In this document: piece after piece, positions 7,970-14,570 of the stretch | Numbering within the stretch: the stretch's first letter is position 1 | Layout: every line of letters begins with the position of its first letter | Source: SIG653 sp964509125 | GTDB lineage: Bacteria; Bacillota; Clostridia; Oscillospirales; CAG-382 | Direction of reading: 5' to 3' | Length of the DNA: 14,570 bases | Assembly (NCBI GenBank): GCA_964509125.1 | Contig: CAZDVZ010000039.1 | Location: 1-14,570, forward strand | The notes under the pieces: generated by a model | Databases searched by the model: none | What the model was told of the DNA's origin: nothing | What the model saw: the letters and a program-made list of their open reading frames with translations, nothing else | Made by a program: the position numbers and the translations under genes

Positions 7970-9178
7970 TTAAAGATCTATATTTTGTTCGATATACTCC
8001 TTATCAACATAAGCACCCGCAGGAATCACCGCCCCCTTCGGAACATTAACACGACTTCCTATAAGAGTAATATCCTTTCCGTTTTTCTTTGGCTCGCCTA
8101 TTACAGCGTTTGCGGAAATAATACTTTCGCTATCTATAACAGAATAATCAACTTTCGCGCCGGAAGAAATAACAACATCGCTCATAATTACAGAATCTGT
8201 TACAATAGCTCCGCTTTCAACTATAACGCCGGGAGAAATAACAGAATTGATTATCGTACCATATATCTCGCTATCACCGGCAACCATGCTGTTTAGTTGC
8301 TTACTGTTTGAAGCTATATACTGCGGAGACCGCGGAGCACTTTTGGAAAAAATCCTACTATTTCTATCATGAAGGTCCAAAGCGGGATTATCTCCCAAAA
8401 GATCCATATTAGATTCCCATAAACTTTGTATCGTACCAACATCTTTCCAATAACCATCGAAACGATAGGCAAAGAGACGTTCGCCACCTGACAACATCGA
8501 AGGAATTATATTTTTTCCAAAGTCATTTTCACTATTTTCGTCTTTTTCATCTTCTTCAAGATATTTGTAAAGCTTATCAGCGGAAAATACATATACTCCC
8601 ATAGAAGCCTTTGTACTTTCGGGATTTTTGGGTTTTTCCTCGAATTTTGTAATCGACATATTGTCATCTGTTGTCATTATTCCGAAACGGGAAGCCTCTG
8701 AAATAGGAACATCAATTACTGCAATGGTACAATCGGCATGCTTTCTCTTGTGAAAACTTACCATATCTCCATAGTTCATTTTATAGATATGGTCCCCGGA
8801 AAGAACTACAACATACTCAGGGTCATATCTCTTTATAAAATTGATATTTTGATAAATAGCGTTAGCGGTTCCTTTGTACCAATCTGCCTTCTGCATACCT
8901 TGATAAGGAGGTAATAATGTAACACCCCCAAATACTCTGTCCATATCCCAAGCCTGACCGTTACCAATATAATCATTCAATGCCAAAGGCTGATATTGTG
9001 TCAAAACCCCGACTGTGTCTATACCGGAATTTATGCAATTGGATAATGGGAAATCTATAATTCTGTATTTACTTCCAAAAGGAACCGCAGGTTTTGCCTG
9101 CTGTCTCGTTAACAAATATAGTCTGCTACCCTGGCCACCGGCAAGAAGCATCGCAACGCATTCTTTTTTCTTTGCCAT
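7970..9178 (-). CDS. glgC: Glucose-1-phosphate adenylyltransferase, catalytic subunit
   Basis: 402 residues from ATG 9176-9178 (MAKKKECVAMLLAGG). It makes ADP-glucose and pyrophosphate from ATP and glucose-1-phosphate, the committed step of bacterial glycogen synthesis. The nucleotidyltransferase domain shows GGQGSRL (14-20), AKPAVPFGSKYRIIDFPLSN (28-47), catalytic SGDHIYKM (127-134), KFEEKPKNP (178-186) and YWKDVGT (243-249). A left-handed beta-helix of hexapeptide repeats follows (about 290-390), where allosteric effectors act in this family. An upstream in-frame ATG at 9209-9211 would add 11 residues but overlaps the end of glgB and leaves an atypical N-terminus. The chosen start has an AAAGG ribosome site about 12 nt away, in the 19-bp gap after glgB. 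It is catalytically intact, unlike its neighbour GlgD, and the two probably form a hetero-oligomer. Confidence 0.96.
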   Translation of the reverse strand: MAKKKECVAMLLAGGQGSRLYLLTRQQAKPAVPFGSKYRIIDFPLSNCINSGIDTVGVLTQYQPLALNDYIGNGQAWDMDRVFGGVTLLPPYQGMQKADWYKGTANAIYQNINFIKRYDPEYVVVLSGDHIYKMNYGDMVSFHKRKHADCTIAVIDVPISEASRFGIMTTDDNMSITKFEEKPKNPESTKASMGVYVFSADKLYKYLEEDEKDENSENDFGKNIIPSMLSGGERLFAYRFDGYWKDVGTIQSLWESNMDLLGDNPALDLHDRNSRIFSKSAPRSPQYIASNSKQLNSMVAGDSEIYGTIINSVISPGVIVESGAIVTDSVIMSDVVISSGAKVDYSVIDSESIISANAVIGEPKKNGKDITLIGSRVNVPKGAVIPAGAYVDKEYIEQNIDL

Positions 9179-9197
9179 AAAATCGATCCGCCTTTTC

Positions 9198-11114
9198 TTA
9201 AATGTCAGCAATTATTTTTTTGTCCTTCGAGATGTACACCCCCGCAAGAGGAGGCACATCAATATTTAAAACATAATTTTGAGCCTTGAGTTTTTTTGTT
9301 TTAAGCATGCCGCTTCCGCCAAATTTTTCGTCGTCACTGTTAAGCAATATTCTGTATTCAGCGTTTTCGGCAACATTCAAGCCATAGTTGTAACTTGGAT
9401 TTGGAGAAAAATTTAAAATAACATATATACCATTGCCATCTCTGTCTTTTCTCTCAAATACATATATATTATGATCTCTATCATCTGCCGAAATCCAACG
9501 AAAACCGTCAAATGAATCTTCAATTTCCCAAAAAGGCTTGTTTTCAAGATAAAAGAAATTCAATTCTTTGTTAAAGCTTTGAAACTTCCGATGCATATCA
9601 TATGTCAGCATAAACCACTCAAGAGAATTTTCATAATCCCATTCTCTGAATGGTCCATATTCACATCCCATGAATATCAGCTTTTTTCCGGGATGGGCAA
9701 ACATATATGAAAGATACGTTCTCGCACAAGCAAACTTCTGCCAGTAATCACCATACATCTTATCAACAAGTGAATGTTTACCATGGACAACCTCATCGTG
9801 AGAAATTGGTAAAATATAGTTTTCCGAAAAGGTGTACATCAAAGAAAATGTAAGCTTGTTATGCACACATTTTCGAAAAAAACTATCTGTTTCAACATAG
9901 TCCAATGTATCGTTCATCCACCCCATATTCCACTTCATAGAAAAATTGAGCCCATCTTTAGAAGTAATTCCGGGGTAAGAGGTAGATTCTTCAGCTATCA
10001 TTAAAGCGTCAGGCACTTCAGAACGAACAACGCCATTTAATTTCTTAAAAAATGCAATGGACTCCCTATTGTAATTACTTCCGTCAGGGTTTGGATTCCA
10101 TTCTCCGGGGTTCCTTCCATAATCAAGATAAAGCATTGATGACACTGCATCAACACGTAAGCCATCAATATGATATACCTTTAGCCAATACAATGCGTTG
10201 GAAATTAAAAAAGACTGTACTTCTGTCCTTCCTACGTCAAAGGCTCTTGTTCCCCACTCTTTATGCTCTTTTCTATCATTGCCTTGATATTCGTAAAGAC
10301 ATCCGCCATCAAACTCATACAGACCATGGTCATCTTTGGGGAAATGTGCAGGTACCCAATCCAAAATGACGCCAATACCGGCAATATGAAATTGGTTAAC
10401 AAAATACATAAAATCACGAGGCGTTCCGAAACGACAAGTCGGAGCGTAATATCCGCAAACCTGGTATCCCCAAGAACCATCAAAAGGATGTTCGGCAACG
10501 GGCATTATTTCAATATGAGTATATCCCATTGATTTTACATATGGAACAAGCTGGTGAGCCAATTCTTTATAAGTCAAGTACGAACCGTCTTCATGACGCT
10601 TCCACGATCCCAGATGAACTTCATATATATTCATGGGAATTTGAGGAGATTTATTGTTTTTCAGAAATGGAGATAATTTTTTTCTTCCCAAAAGATATTC
10701 TTTGTCATCCCATTTGAAATAATCCCTTGACAAAACATCACATAAAATCGATGCTCCGGGATACGCTTGTTCGGAATAAAATGCATATGGGTCAGATTTA
10801 TAAATTTTCTTTCCGTTTCTAATAATAAGAAACTTATATTTCATTCCTTCAGAAACAGAGGATTTATCGACAAACACACGCCAAATGCCCTCAATATTTT
10901 CCATTGGGATGCCATTCTCCCAATCGCAAAAATCTCCAACCAAAAAAACTTTATCAGCAGAAGGCGCCCATACTCTGAAAACATACTCGTCCCCGTTCGG
11001 ATGCGCGCCTAAATACTTGTAAGTTTGATAATTTGTGCCTTGCTTGAAAAGAAATTTTTCAAAATCTTCACTTTTAGCATTATTCATAAAATCATCTTTT
11101 GCATTCGTTTTCAT
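9198..11114 (-). CDS. glgB: 1,4-alpha-glucan branching enzyme (GH13)
   Basis: 638 residues, close to other Firmicutes GlgB. It cuts an alpha-1,4 chain and reattaches the fragment through an alpha-1,6 bond, forming glycogen branch points. A CBM48-type N-terminal domain (about 30-125, with FRVWAPSADKVFLVGDFCDW) precedes the barrel: NIYEVHLGSWKRHEDGSY (162-179), DWVPAHF (252-258), GLRVDAVSSMLYLDYGR (318-334, nucleophile D322), MIAEEST (372-378, acid/base E375) and ISHDEVVHGKHSLVDKM (437-453, stabiliser D440), then a C-terminal beta domain. ATG 11112-11114 has GGAG 5 nt upstream; a later in-frame ATG at codon 10 lacks a ribosome site. It is first in the glycogen operon, about 33 nt downstream of the predicted transcription start. 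Confidence 0.97.
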   Translation of the reverse strand: MKTNAKDDFMNNAKSEDFEKFLFKQGTNYQTYKYLGAHPNGDEYVFRVWAPSADKVFLVGDFCDWENGIPMENIEGIWRVFVDKSSVSEGMKYKFLIIRNGKKIYKSDPYAFYSEQAYPGASILCDVLSRDYFKWDDKEYLLGRKKLSPFLKNNKSPQIPMNIYEVHLGSWKRHEDGSYLTYKELAHQLVPYVKSMGYTHIEIMPVAEHPFDGSWGYQVCGYYAPTCRFGTPRDFMYFVNQFHIAGIGVILDWVPAHFPKDDHGLYEFDGGCLYEYQGNDRKEHKEWGTRAFDVGRTEVQSFLISNALYWLKVYHIDGLRVDAVSSMLYLDYGRNPGEWNPNPDGSNYNRESIAFFKKLNGVVRSEVPDALMIAEESTSYPGITSKDGLNFSMKWNMGWMNDTLDYVETDSFFRKCVHNKLTFSLMYTFSENYILPISHDEVVHGKHSLVDKMYGDYWQKFACARTYLSYMFAHPGKKLIFMGCEYGPFREWDYENSLEWFMLTYDMHRKFQSFNKELNFFYLENKPFWEIEDSFDGFRWISADDRDHNIYVFERKDRDGNGIYVILNFSPNPSYNYGLNVAENAEYRILLNSDDEKFGGSGMLKTKKLKAQNYVLNIDVPPLAGVYISKDKKIIADI

Positions 11115-11154
11115 AAAAACTCCATATCAAGCTATATTGTAACTCATCAAGCAT

Positions 11155-11183
11155 ATTATACAACAATCAGAGAAAAAAGTCAA
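11155..11183 (-). promoter_or_regulatory. Sigma-A promoter of the glycogen operon
   Basis: On the minus strand, TTGACT (11183-11178), a 17-nt spacer (11177-11161) and TATAAT (11160-11155). This is one mismatch from the consensus -35, with a perfect -10 and ideal spacing. Transcription should start near 11148, giving a leader of about 33 nt that carries the glgB ribosome site. A second TTGACA with the same T-rich flank sits 35 bp upstream (11218-11213) but has no matching -10. I see no convincing operator or catabolite-repression site. Confidence 0.85.
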
Positions 11184-11252
11184 CCTATTTTGTGCATTTC
11201 ATGATAAAAAAATGTCAAATTTAGATAAATCGCTTTTCAAAATTGTGAATTT

Positions 11253-12428
11253 TTAATTAATATAACATTTCTTTGCAATAAACCATCCACTTTCGGATGA
11301 GTACAAAAGGCAAATGCCATCGGAAAAATCGGTGATATAATCAAATCCTTTTGGAATAATAATATCCCCATTTTTATCAATTACGTAAAAACCATCGTCG
11401 ACAACAGCGGAAAGTCCTTCACAAAATCCTGCCGCATAAACAAACTCGGGGTTAGATATCCATTTTCCCAAAGAATTCATATATCCTTTATACCCGTCTT
11501 TTTCCAGAAGAATGATTCCATCCGAACAGCCCAAAACATTATAATCCGCAGGAACATCAACTATTGCTCCCGATGATTTCATGACAAGATTTTTTTCTCC
11601 GTCAGATACAAGAACAATACCATTTTGAATCCTTAGCATACCAAAACCGGTTTGTGGAACATAATAATCAGAATTAATTATATCGCCTTCTGAATCCACC
11701 AAATGGAAAACATTCGTCTTTGTTGCAAAAGCACCAACGCCTTCGTTAAATCCAAAAGCATACGTATACATAGCTCTAACTATAATGTCGCCTTCACTAT
11801 TTTTAGCACCCCATTTTTCATTTTGAGAAAACAAAGTAATGCCTTCGTCATATATTGTTAAATACTTCGGGCCATATATTATTCTATCGGCATCATTAGT
11901 TAAAACAAGGGTACCGTCGGAATAAAAATAGTACTTTCCTTCTTTTTCAAAAAGTGAATTTCCATTTCTATCTCTTCCGTTTACAAAAGTATACCCTTCA
12001 ACAACGTCAGAAATATCATTTCCATCAACATCAAAAACTTTATCACCCGCAAAAATGTATCCCATAGAATAGGATACATTTTCCGGGGTATATTTTTCAA
12101 GAAAAGTTATATCTTTTATCTTGATTCCCATTTCATCTGTAAAAACAGCATCGGTTGCTTCTCCCGAACATTTATATTTATCATTTATCAAACTTACAAT
12201 CTGCGAAACCGATAATTTTTCTCCCAAAGAAACAGAAATTTCCTCCGAATGAGAAATCTCAGTCCATTCTTGACCATTGGAATCGTCGCTTTCAACAATT
12301 TCTTCAAAGGGAATAGCATCTGCAACATCCCCTTGACCGATTATTGAAATCGTGCATATTCCTACCGCAAAGAAAGCAAGAAAAGATATAATCATATATA
12401 TAGTTTTAGATGAAATGTTTATCTTCAT
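11253..12428 (-). CDS. Membrane-anchored WG-repeat protein
   Basis: 391 residues. A short basic N-terminus leads into a hydrophobic segment (about 9-30), which suggests an uncleaved anchor or signal peptide; there is no lipobox and no clear Ala-X-Ala cleavage site. An acidic Ser/Glu-rich stretch (41-67) and a non-repeat region follow. From about 200 to 385 come roughly five degenerate repeats of 30-36 residues of WG type, with the pattern 'aromatic/hydrophobic - DxxGxII - aromatic - F(x)EG-hydrophobic'. Examples are EKWGAKNSEGDII (204-216), FHLVDSEGDII (241-251), YKGYMNSLGKWI (313-324) and FYVIDKNGDII (347-357). WG repeats are thought to form beta structures outside the cell or in protein contacts; no specific function can be assigned. 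It starts 8 bp after the ileS stop, with AAAAGG about 13 nt upstream, so it is probably co-transcribed with ileS sequence. The 138-bp gap to glgB shows no strong terminator. Confidence 0.85.
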   Translation of the reverse strand: MKINISSKTIYMIISFLAFFAVGICTISIIGQGDVADAIPFEEIVESDDSNGQEWTEISHSEEISVSLGEKLSVSQIVSLINDKYKCSGEATDAVFTDEMGIKIKDITFLEKYTPENVSYSMGYIFAGDKVFDVDGNDISDVVEGYTFVNGRDRNGNSLFEKEGKYYFYSDGTLVLTNDADRIIYGPKYLTIYDEGITLFSQNEKWGAKNSEGDIIVRAMYTYAFGFNEGVGAFATKTNVFHLVDSEGDIINSDYYVPQTGFGMLRIQNGIVLVSDGEKNLVMKSSGAIVDVPADYNVLGCSDGIILLEKDGYKGYMNSLGKWISNPEFVYAAGFCEGLSAVVDDGFYVIDKNGDIIIPKGFDYITDFSDGICLLYSSESGWFIAKKCYIN

Positions 12429-12436
12429 AATTCAAT

Positions 12437-13837
12437 TTAAACCTTTTCAACGCCAATAATAACTTTTTCGCCGTTAATATCCCATTCTTTCGCTAAAGAA
12501 TATTCAACCTCACAGCGAAGCTCACGCGCAAGAACATCGCTCATAATATCATCCTTATTTGCTTTAGCAACAGAAACAATCTTATCGTTTCCATAAATGT
12601 AAAGAACGATATTATCCATTACTTCAAATCCCGAATCCTTACGCATCGTTTGTATTTTGCTCACAAGTTCTCTAACTATTCCTTCTTCAACGAGTTCAGG
12701 AGTGAGATTAGTGTCCAATGCAACCGTTATTCCATAATCAGAAACAGATTCAAAACCTGTTGTTTGAGCAGTTGAAATGAGAAGGTCATCCTTTGTAAGC
12801 ACAACTTCGATACCGTCAAAATTAAATTTCAATGAACCCTCCACCTCAAGAGTTTCCATTGCAGCATTGCCATCAAGTTCTGATAAAGCTGTTCTTATAG
12901 CGCCAAGCTGCTTTCCGTATTTCGGACCAACAGTTTTTAGTTGGGGCTTAAAGCTGTATGATGTAAAGCCTTTAACATCACCTGTAAATTCAACCGCTTT
13001 AACATTGAGTTCCTCTTCGATGATATCCACAAAAAGGTCAGGTAATTGGAAATCTGCCTTAACATACATTTTACCTATAGGCTGACGATTCTTAATGTTC
13101 GCACTGTTACGGCAAGCCCTGCCAAGAACAACAACATCTAAAACCTGTTTCATGTTCAATTCAAGGGCAGAATCAATATATTTTTCGTTATAAAGGGGAA
13201 AATCACACAAATGAACACTTTCAGGAGCATTTTTGTCCACAGATCCAACCAAGTTTAGATATATCTCGTCGGACATAAACGGAATCATAGGAGCGCAAAC
13301 TTTTGATAGCTCCACAAGGACAGTATAAAGCGTCATGTAAGCGTTTATCTTGTCCTGCTCCATCCCTTTTGCCCAAAAACGCTCGCGGCTTCTGCGAACG
13401 TACCAGTTACTTAAATCATCAACAAACTCTTGAAGAACTCTTGATGTTTCGGTGATTTTATAGTTTTCAAGATTTTCATCAACGGTTTTTATAAGTGTGT
13501 TAAGTCTCGAAAGCATCCACTTGTCCATAACGGTGAGCTTGTCATATTCAAGAGTATACTTTGTTGGATCAAAATTATCTATATTTGCGTAAAGAACAAA
13601 GAATGCATAAGTATTCCAAATCGTTCCCATAAATTTGCGTTGTCCCTCAATAACAGCTTTCCCATGGAAACGGTTGGGAAGCCAGGGTGCACTATTTGAA
13701 TAGAAATACCAGCGGATGGCATCAGCCCCATATGATTCAAGTGCTTCAAATGGATCAACTGCGTTGCCCTTTGATTTTGACAGTTTTTGTCCGTTTTCGT
13801 CGTGAACGTGTCCAAATACAATTACATTTTTATAAAA
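12437..13837 (-). pseudogene. ileS: 5'-truncated isoleucyl-tRNA synthetase (type 2), C-terminal part only
   Basis: 466 codons stay open after an in-frame TGA at 13838-13840. The sequence runs from NVIVFGHVHDENG into a KLSKS signature (fragment residues 18-22; KMSKS in most class I synthetases), then YGADAIRWYFYSNSAPWLPN, the anticodon-binding helical domain (NWYVRRSRERFWAKGMEQDK, APMIPFMSDEIY) and the C-terminal domain (NRQPIG, SYSFKPQLKTVGPKYGK, TLDTNLTPE-like). These features match type 2, eukaryote-like IleRS of Clostridia, normally about 1,040 residues. The HIGH motif, most of the Rossmann fold and the CP1 editing domain, roughly 575 residues, are absent, so the fragment cannot aminoacylate. 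Reading the first ATG as a start (13628-13630) would give 397 residues without KLSKS. The fragment has no internal stop or frameshift, so the break is recent or artificial. An intact ileS must exist elsewhere in a viable cell. Confidence 0.88.
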
Positions 13838-13840
13838 TCA
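13822..13840 (-). other. Junction between lipoprotein gene and ileS fragment
   Basis: The same bases, minus strand TTTTATAAAAATGTAA, encode the lipoprotein end (D-F-I-K-M-stop) and, shifted by one base, the first ileS residues (F-Y-K-N-V-I). The ileS frame has a TGA just before it. Type 2 IleRS proteins commonly have a YKNVIV-like run here, so the two parent sequences may have shared about a dozen bases. There are no inverted repeats, target duplications or att-like sequences at the site. Confidence 0.75.
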
Positions 13841-14412
13841 TAGGCAACAAGCACGTCCTCAGCAGCGCTCATCTGCAAGCTTGAAACGCCCTCGGAAGCG
13901 AAATCAAGAAGCCCCGCTTCAATAACCGCTTTCAAATTGTCGGCGTTGTCAAGCGAATTTATCTGCGTTTTCATTATGTAATACTTGTCGGAAATTTCGT
14001 GTGTGATTGTAACGCAGGAGATGTTTTCCGCCTCGGCAAAATTCAGTTCCATACTCTGCTTTATACTCTCCTTCTGCGATGCATCATACTGCTCAACGTT
14101 CAAATAAAAGGTTTTGAACACTTCCTTGACCGTGTCCCCCTCGTAGCCAAGTTCCACAAGTTCAAGAGTGTCATCGGTTGTAAGCCCTACAAACGCAGCG
14201 CTCTGCGCAGTTGAAAACTCGTGCTTTGTAAAAGCGATACCCCTTATAGTAAACGCCTCGTCAAAATTTTCAGGCGCTTTGGTCGTGCTGACAGGCTTTA
14301 TTGTGGTGGTCGCCATCGGTGCCGTTGTCGTATTGCCGTCCTCTCCCCCGCAAGCCGTAAGACAAAGCATCAAAACAACCGTCACAAGCATAAAAATCAA
14401 TATTTTTTTCAT
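13822..14412 (-). CDS. Putative lipoprotein, possibly DUF1307/YehR-like
   Basis: 196 residues with a clear lipoprotein signal peptide: MKK, a hydrophobic core (4-17), then lipobox LTAC with lipidated C21. A Thr/Pro-rich linker (about 28-46) tethers a small domain (49-196), so the protein should sit on the outer face of the membrane. The domain pattern ELVELGYEGDTVKEVFKT (79-96 approx.), a central acidic helix and a final DFIKM faintly resembles DUF1307/YehR lipoproteins, but this is a weak guess. Ribosome site AAGGGG lies 8 nt before ATG 14410-14412. GC content is higher than elsewhere: about 48% over 14221-14400 and 46% over 13861-14040 by hand count, against 37% over 13141-13320 in ileS. 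Its stop codon lies in sequence that also encodes ileS, so its original C-terminus may be altered. Confidence 0.8.
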   Translation of the reverse strand: MKKILIFMLVTVVLMLCLTACGGEDGNTTTAPMATTTIKPVSTTKAPENFDEAFTIRGIAFTKHEFSTAQSAAFVGLTTDDTLELVELGYEGDTVKEVFKTFYLNVEQYDASQKESIKQSMELNFAEAENISCVTITHEISDKYYIMKTQINSLDNADNLKAVIEAGLLDFASEGVSSLQMSAAEDVLVAYDFIKM

Positions 14413-14458
14413 TTATAATTCCCCTTTTCGGTACGATTTTTGATATACCTTAAAATTT

Positions 14459-14487
14459 ACCATAATTGTACGAAAAAATCAAGCCAA
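14459..14487 (-). promoter_or_regulatory. Possible promoter of the lipoprotein gene
   Basis: Minus strand TTGGCT (14487-14482), 17-nt spacer, TATGGT (14464-14459). Both boxes keep four of six consensus bases. It would give a leader of about 40 nt before the lipoprotein ATG. It lies back to back with the plus-strand promoter. Confidence 0.35.
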
Positions 14488-14493
14488 GCTTCC

Positions 14494-14522
14494 TTGACAT
14501 AGTTTGTGAATAAGTGTAAAAT
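14494..14522 (+). promoter_or_regulatory. Sigma-A promoter of the divergent gene at the right edge
   Basis: TTGACA (14494-14499), exact 17-nt spacer, TAAAAT (14517-14522). The -35 is perfect and the -10 has one mismatch. Five-base arms TCAAG (14479-14483) and CTTGA (14493-14497) form a short inverted repeat overlapping the -35, which could be an operator half-site pair or chance. Confidence 0.75.
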
Positions 14523-14552
14523 TAAAGTACTATATTTATAAAGGAGAAAATT

Positions 14553-14570
14553 ATGGAACAGAATTTTTTG
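14553..14570 (+). CDS. Start of an unidentified gene, cut by window edge
   Basis: ATG at 14553-14555 is preceded by AAGGAG (14541-14546) with 6-nt spacing and by a strong promoter. Only six codons (MEQNFL) are visible, so no function can be given. It is the only plus-strand gene in the window and is divergent from the lipoprotein gene. Confidence 0.6.

Noticed and set aside
11228..11246. Catabolite-responsive (cre) site near TTGAAAAGCGATTTATC
   Set aside because: It needs a one-base insertion to fit the cre consensus and lies well upstream of the promoter, so it is not supported.
11190..11252. Intrinsic terminator after the WG-repeat gene
   Set aside because: Only a weak all-AT pairing (AAAATT/AATTTT) is present near the stop, without a GC stem followed by a U-run.
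13579..13821. 80-codon minus-strand reading frame just after the lipoprotein stop
   Set aside because: It lies one frame off ileS. The ileS frame over the same bases gives the conserved GHVHDENG, KLSKS and WYFYSNSAPWLPN segments, so this frame is a shadow.
13822..14570. Insertion sequence or integrated phage end causing the ileS break
   Set aside because: No transposase, integrase, terminal inverted repeat or target duplication is visible in the window.

Overview
The window reads as a low-GC Gram-positive chromosome segment, most likely from Clostridia (Oscillospirales/Ruminococcaceae-like gut Firmicutes). The evidence is AT-rich DNA (about 37% GC in a stretch I counted by hand), strong AGGAG-type ribosome binding sites, paired GlgC and GlgD subunits, a eukaryote-like (type 2) isoleucyl-tRNA synthetase, a WG-repeat surface protein and a lipobox lipoprotein. 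No gene-free stretch exceeds 300 bases. Every gene lies on the minus strand except one that just begins at the right edge.

From 11183 leftwards runs a complete glycogen operon, read right to left. A near-consensus sigma-A promoter (11155-11183) is followed by glgB (branching enzyme), glgC and glgD (ADP-glucose pyrophosphorylase catalytic and regulatory-type subunits), glgA (glycogen synthase), glgP (glycogen phosphorylase), a cytoplasmic GH13 amylase/neopullulanase-like enzyme, and a sugar kinase of the N-acetylhexosamine 1-kinase (NahK-like) family that runs off the left edge. Gaps are 16-65 bp and I see no internal terminator, so synthesis and breakdown appear to be co-transcribed. GlgC/GlgD make ADP-glucose from glucose-1-phosphate, GlgA elongates, GlgB branches, GlgP phosphorolyses and the GH13 enzyme probably trims what GlgP leaves. 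The terminal kinase could return a free sugar to the sugar-1-phosphate pool, but this is a hypothesis.

Right of the operon lie a WG-repeat membrane-anchored protein (11253-12428) and, 8 bp upstream of it, the 3' part of ileS (12437 to about 13834). The ileS sequence is uninterrupted but lacks roughly its first 575 codons, including the HIGH and editing domains. It begins abruptly at 13826-13837, where it abuts the last codons of a lipoprotein gene (13822-14412). The lipoprotein side is clearly GC-richer (about 46-48% in two hand-counted stretches). This is the most anomalous spot in the window: either a real rearrangement joining foreign DNA to a broken ileS, or an assembly chimera joined through a short shared AT-rich sequence.

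At 14413-14552 a divergent intergenic region carries a good plus-strand promoter and ribosome binding site, then the first six codons of a new gene. I found no CRISPR array, rRNA, tRNA, transposase or riboswitch.
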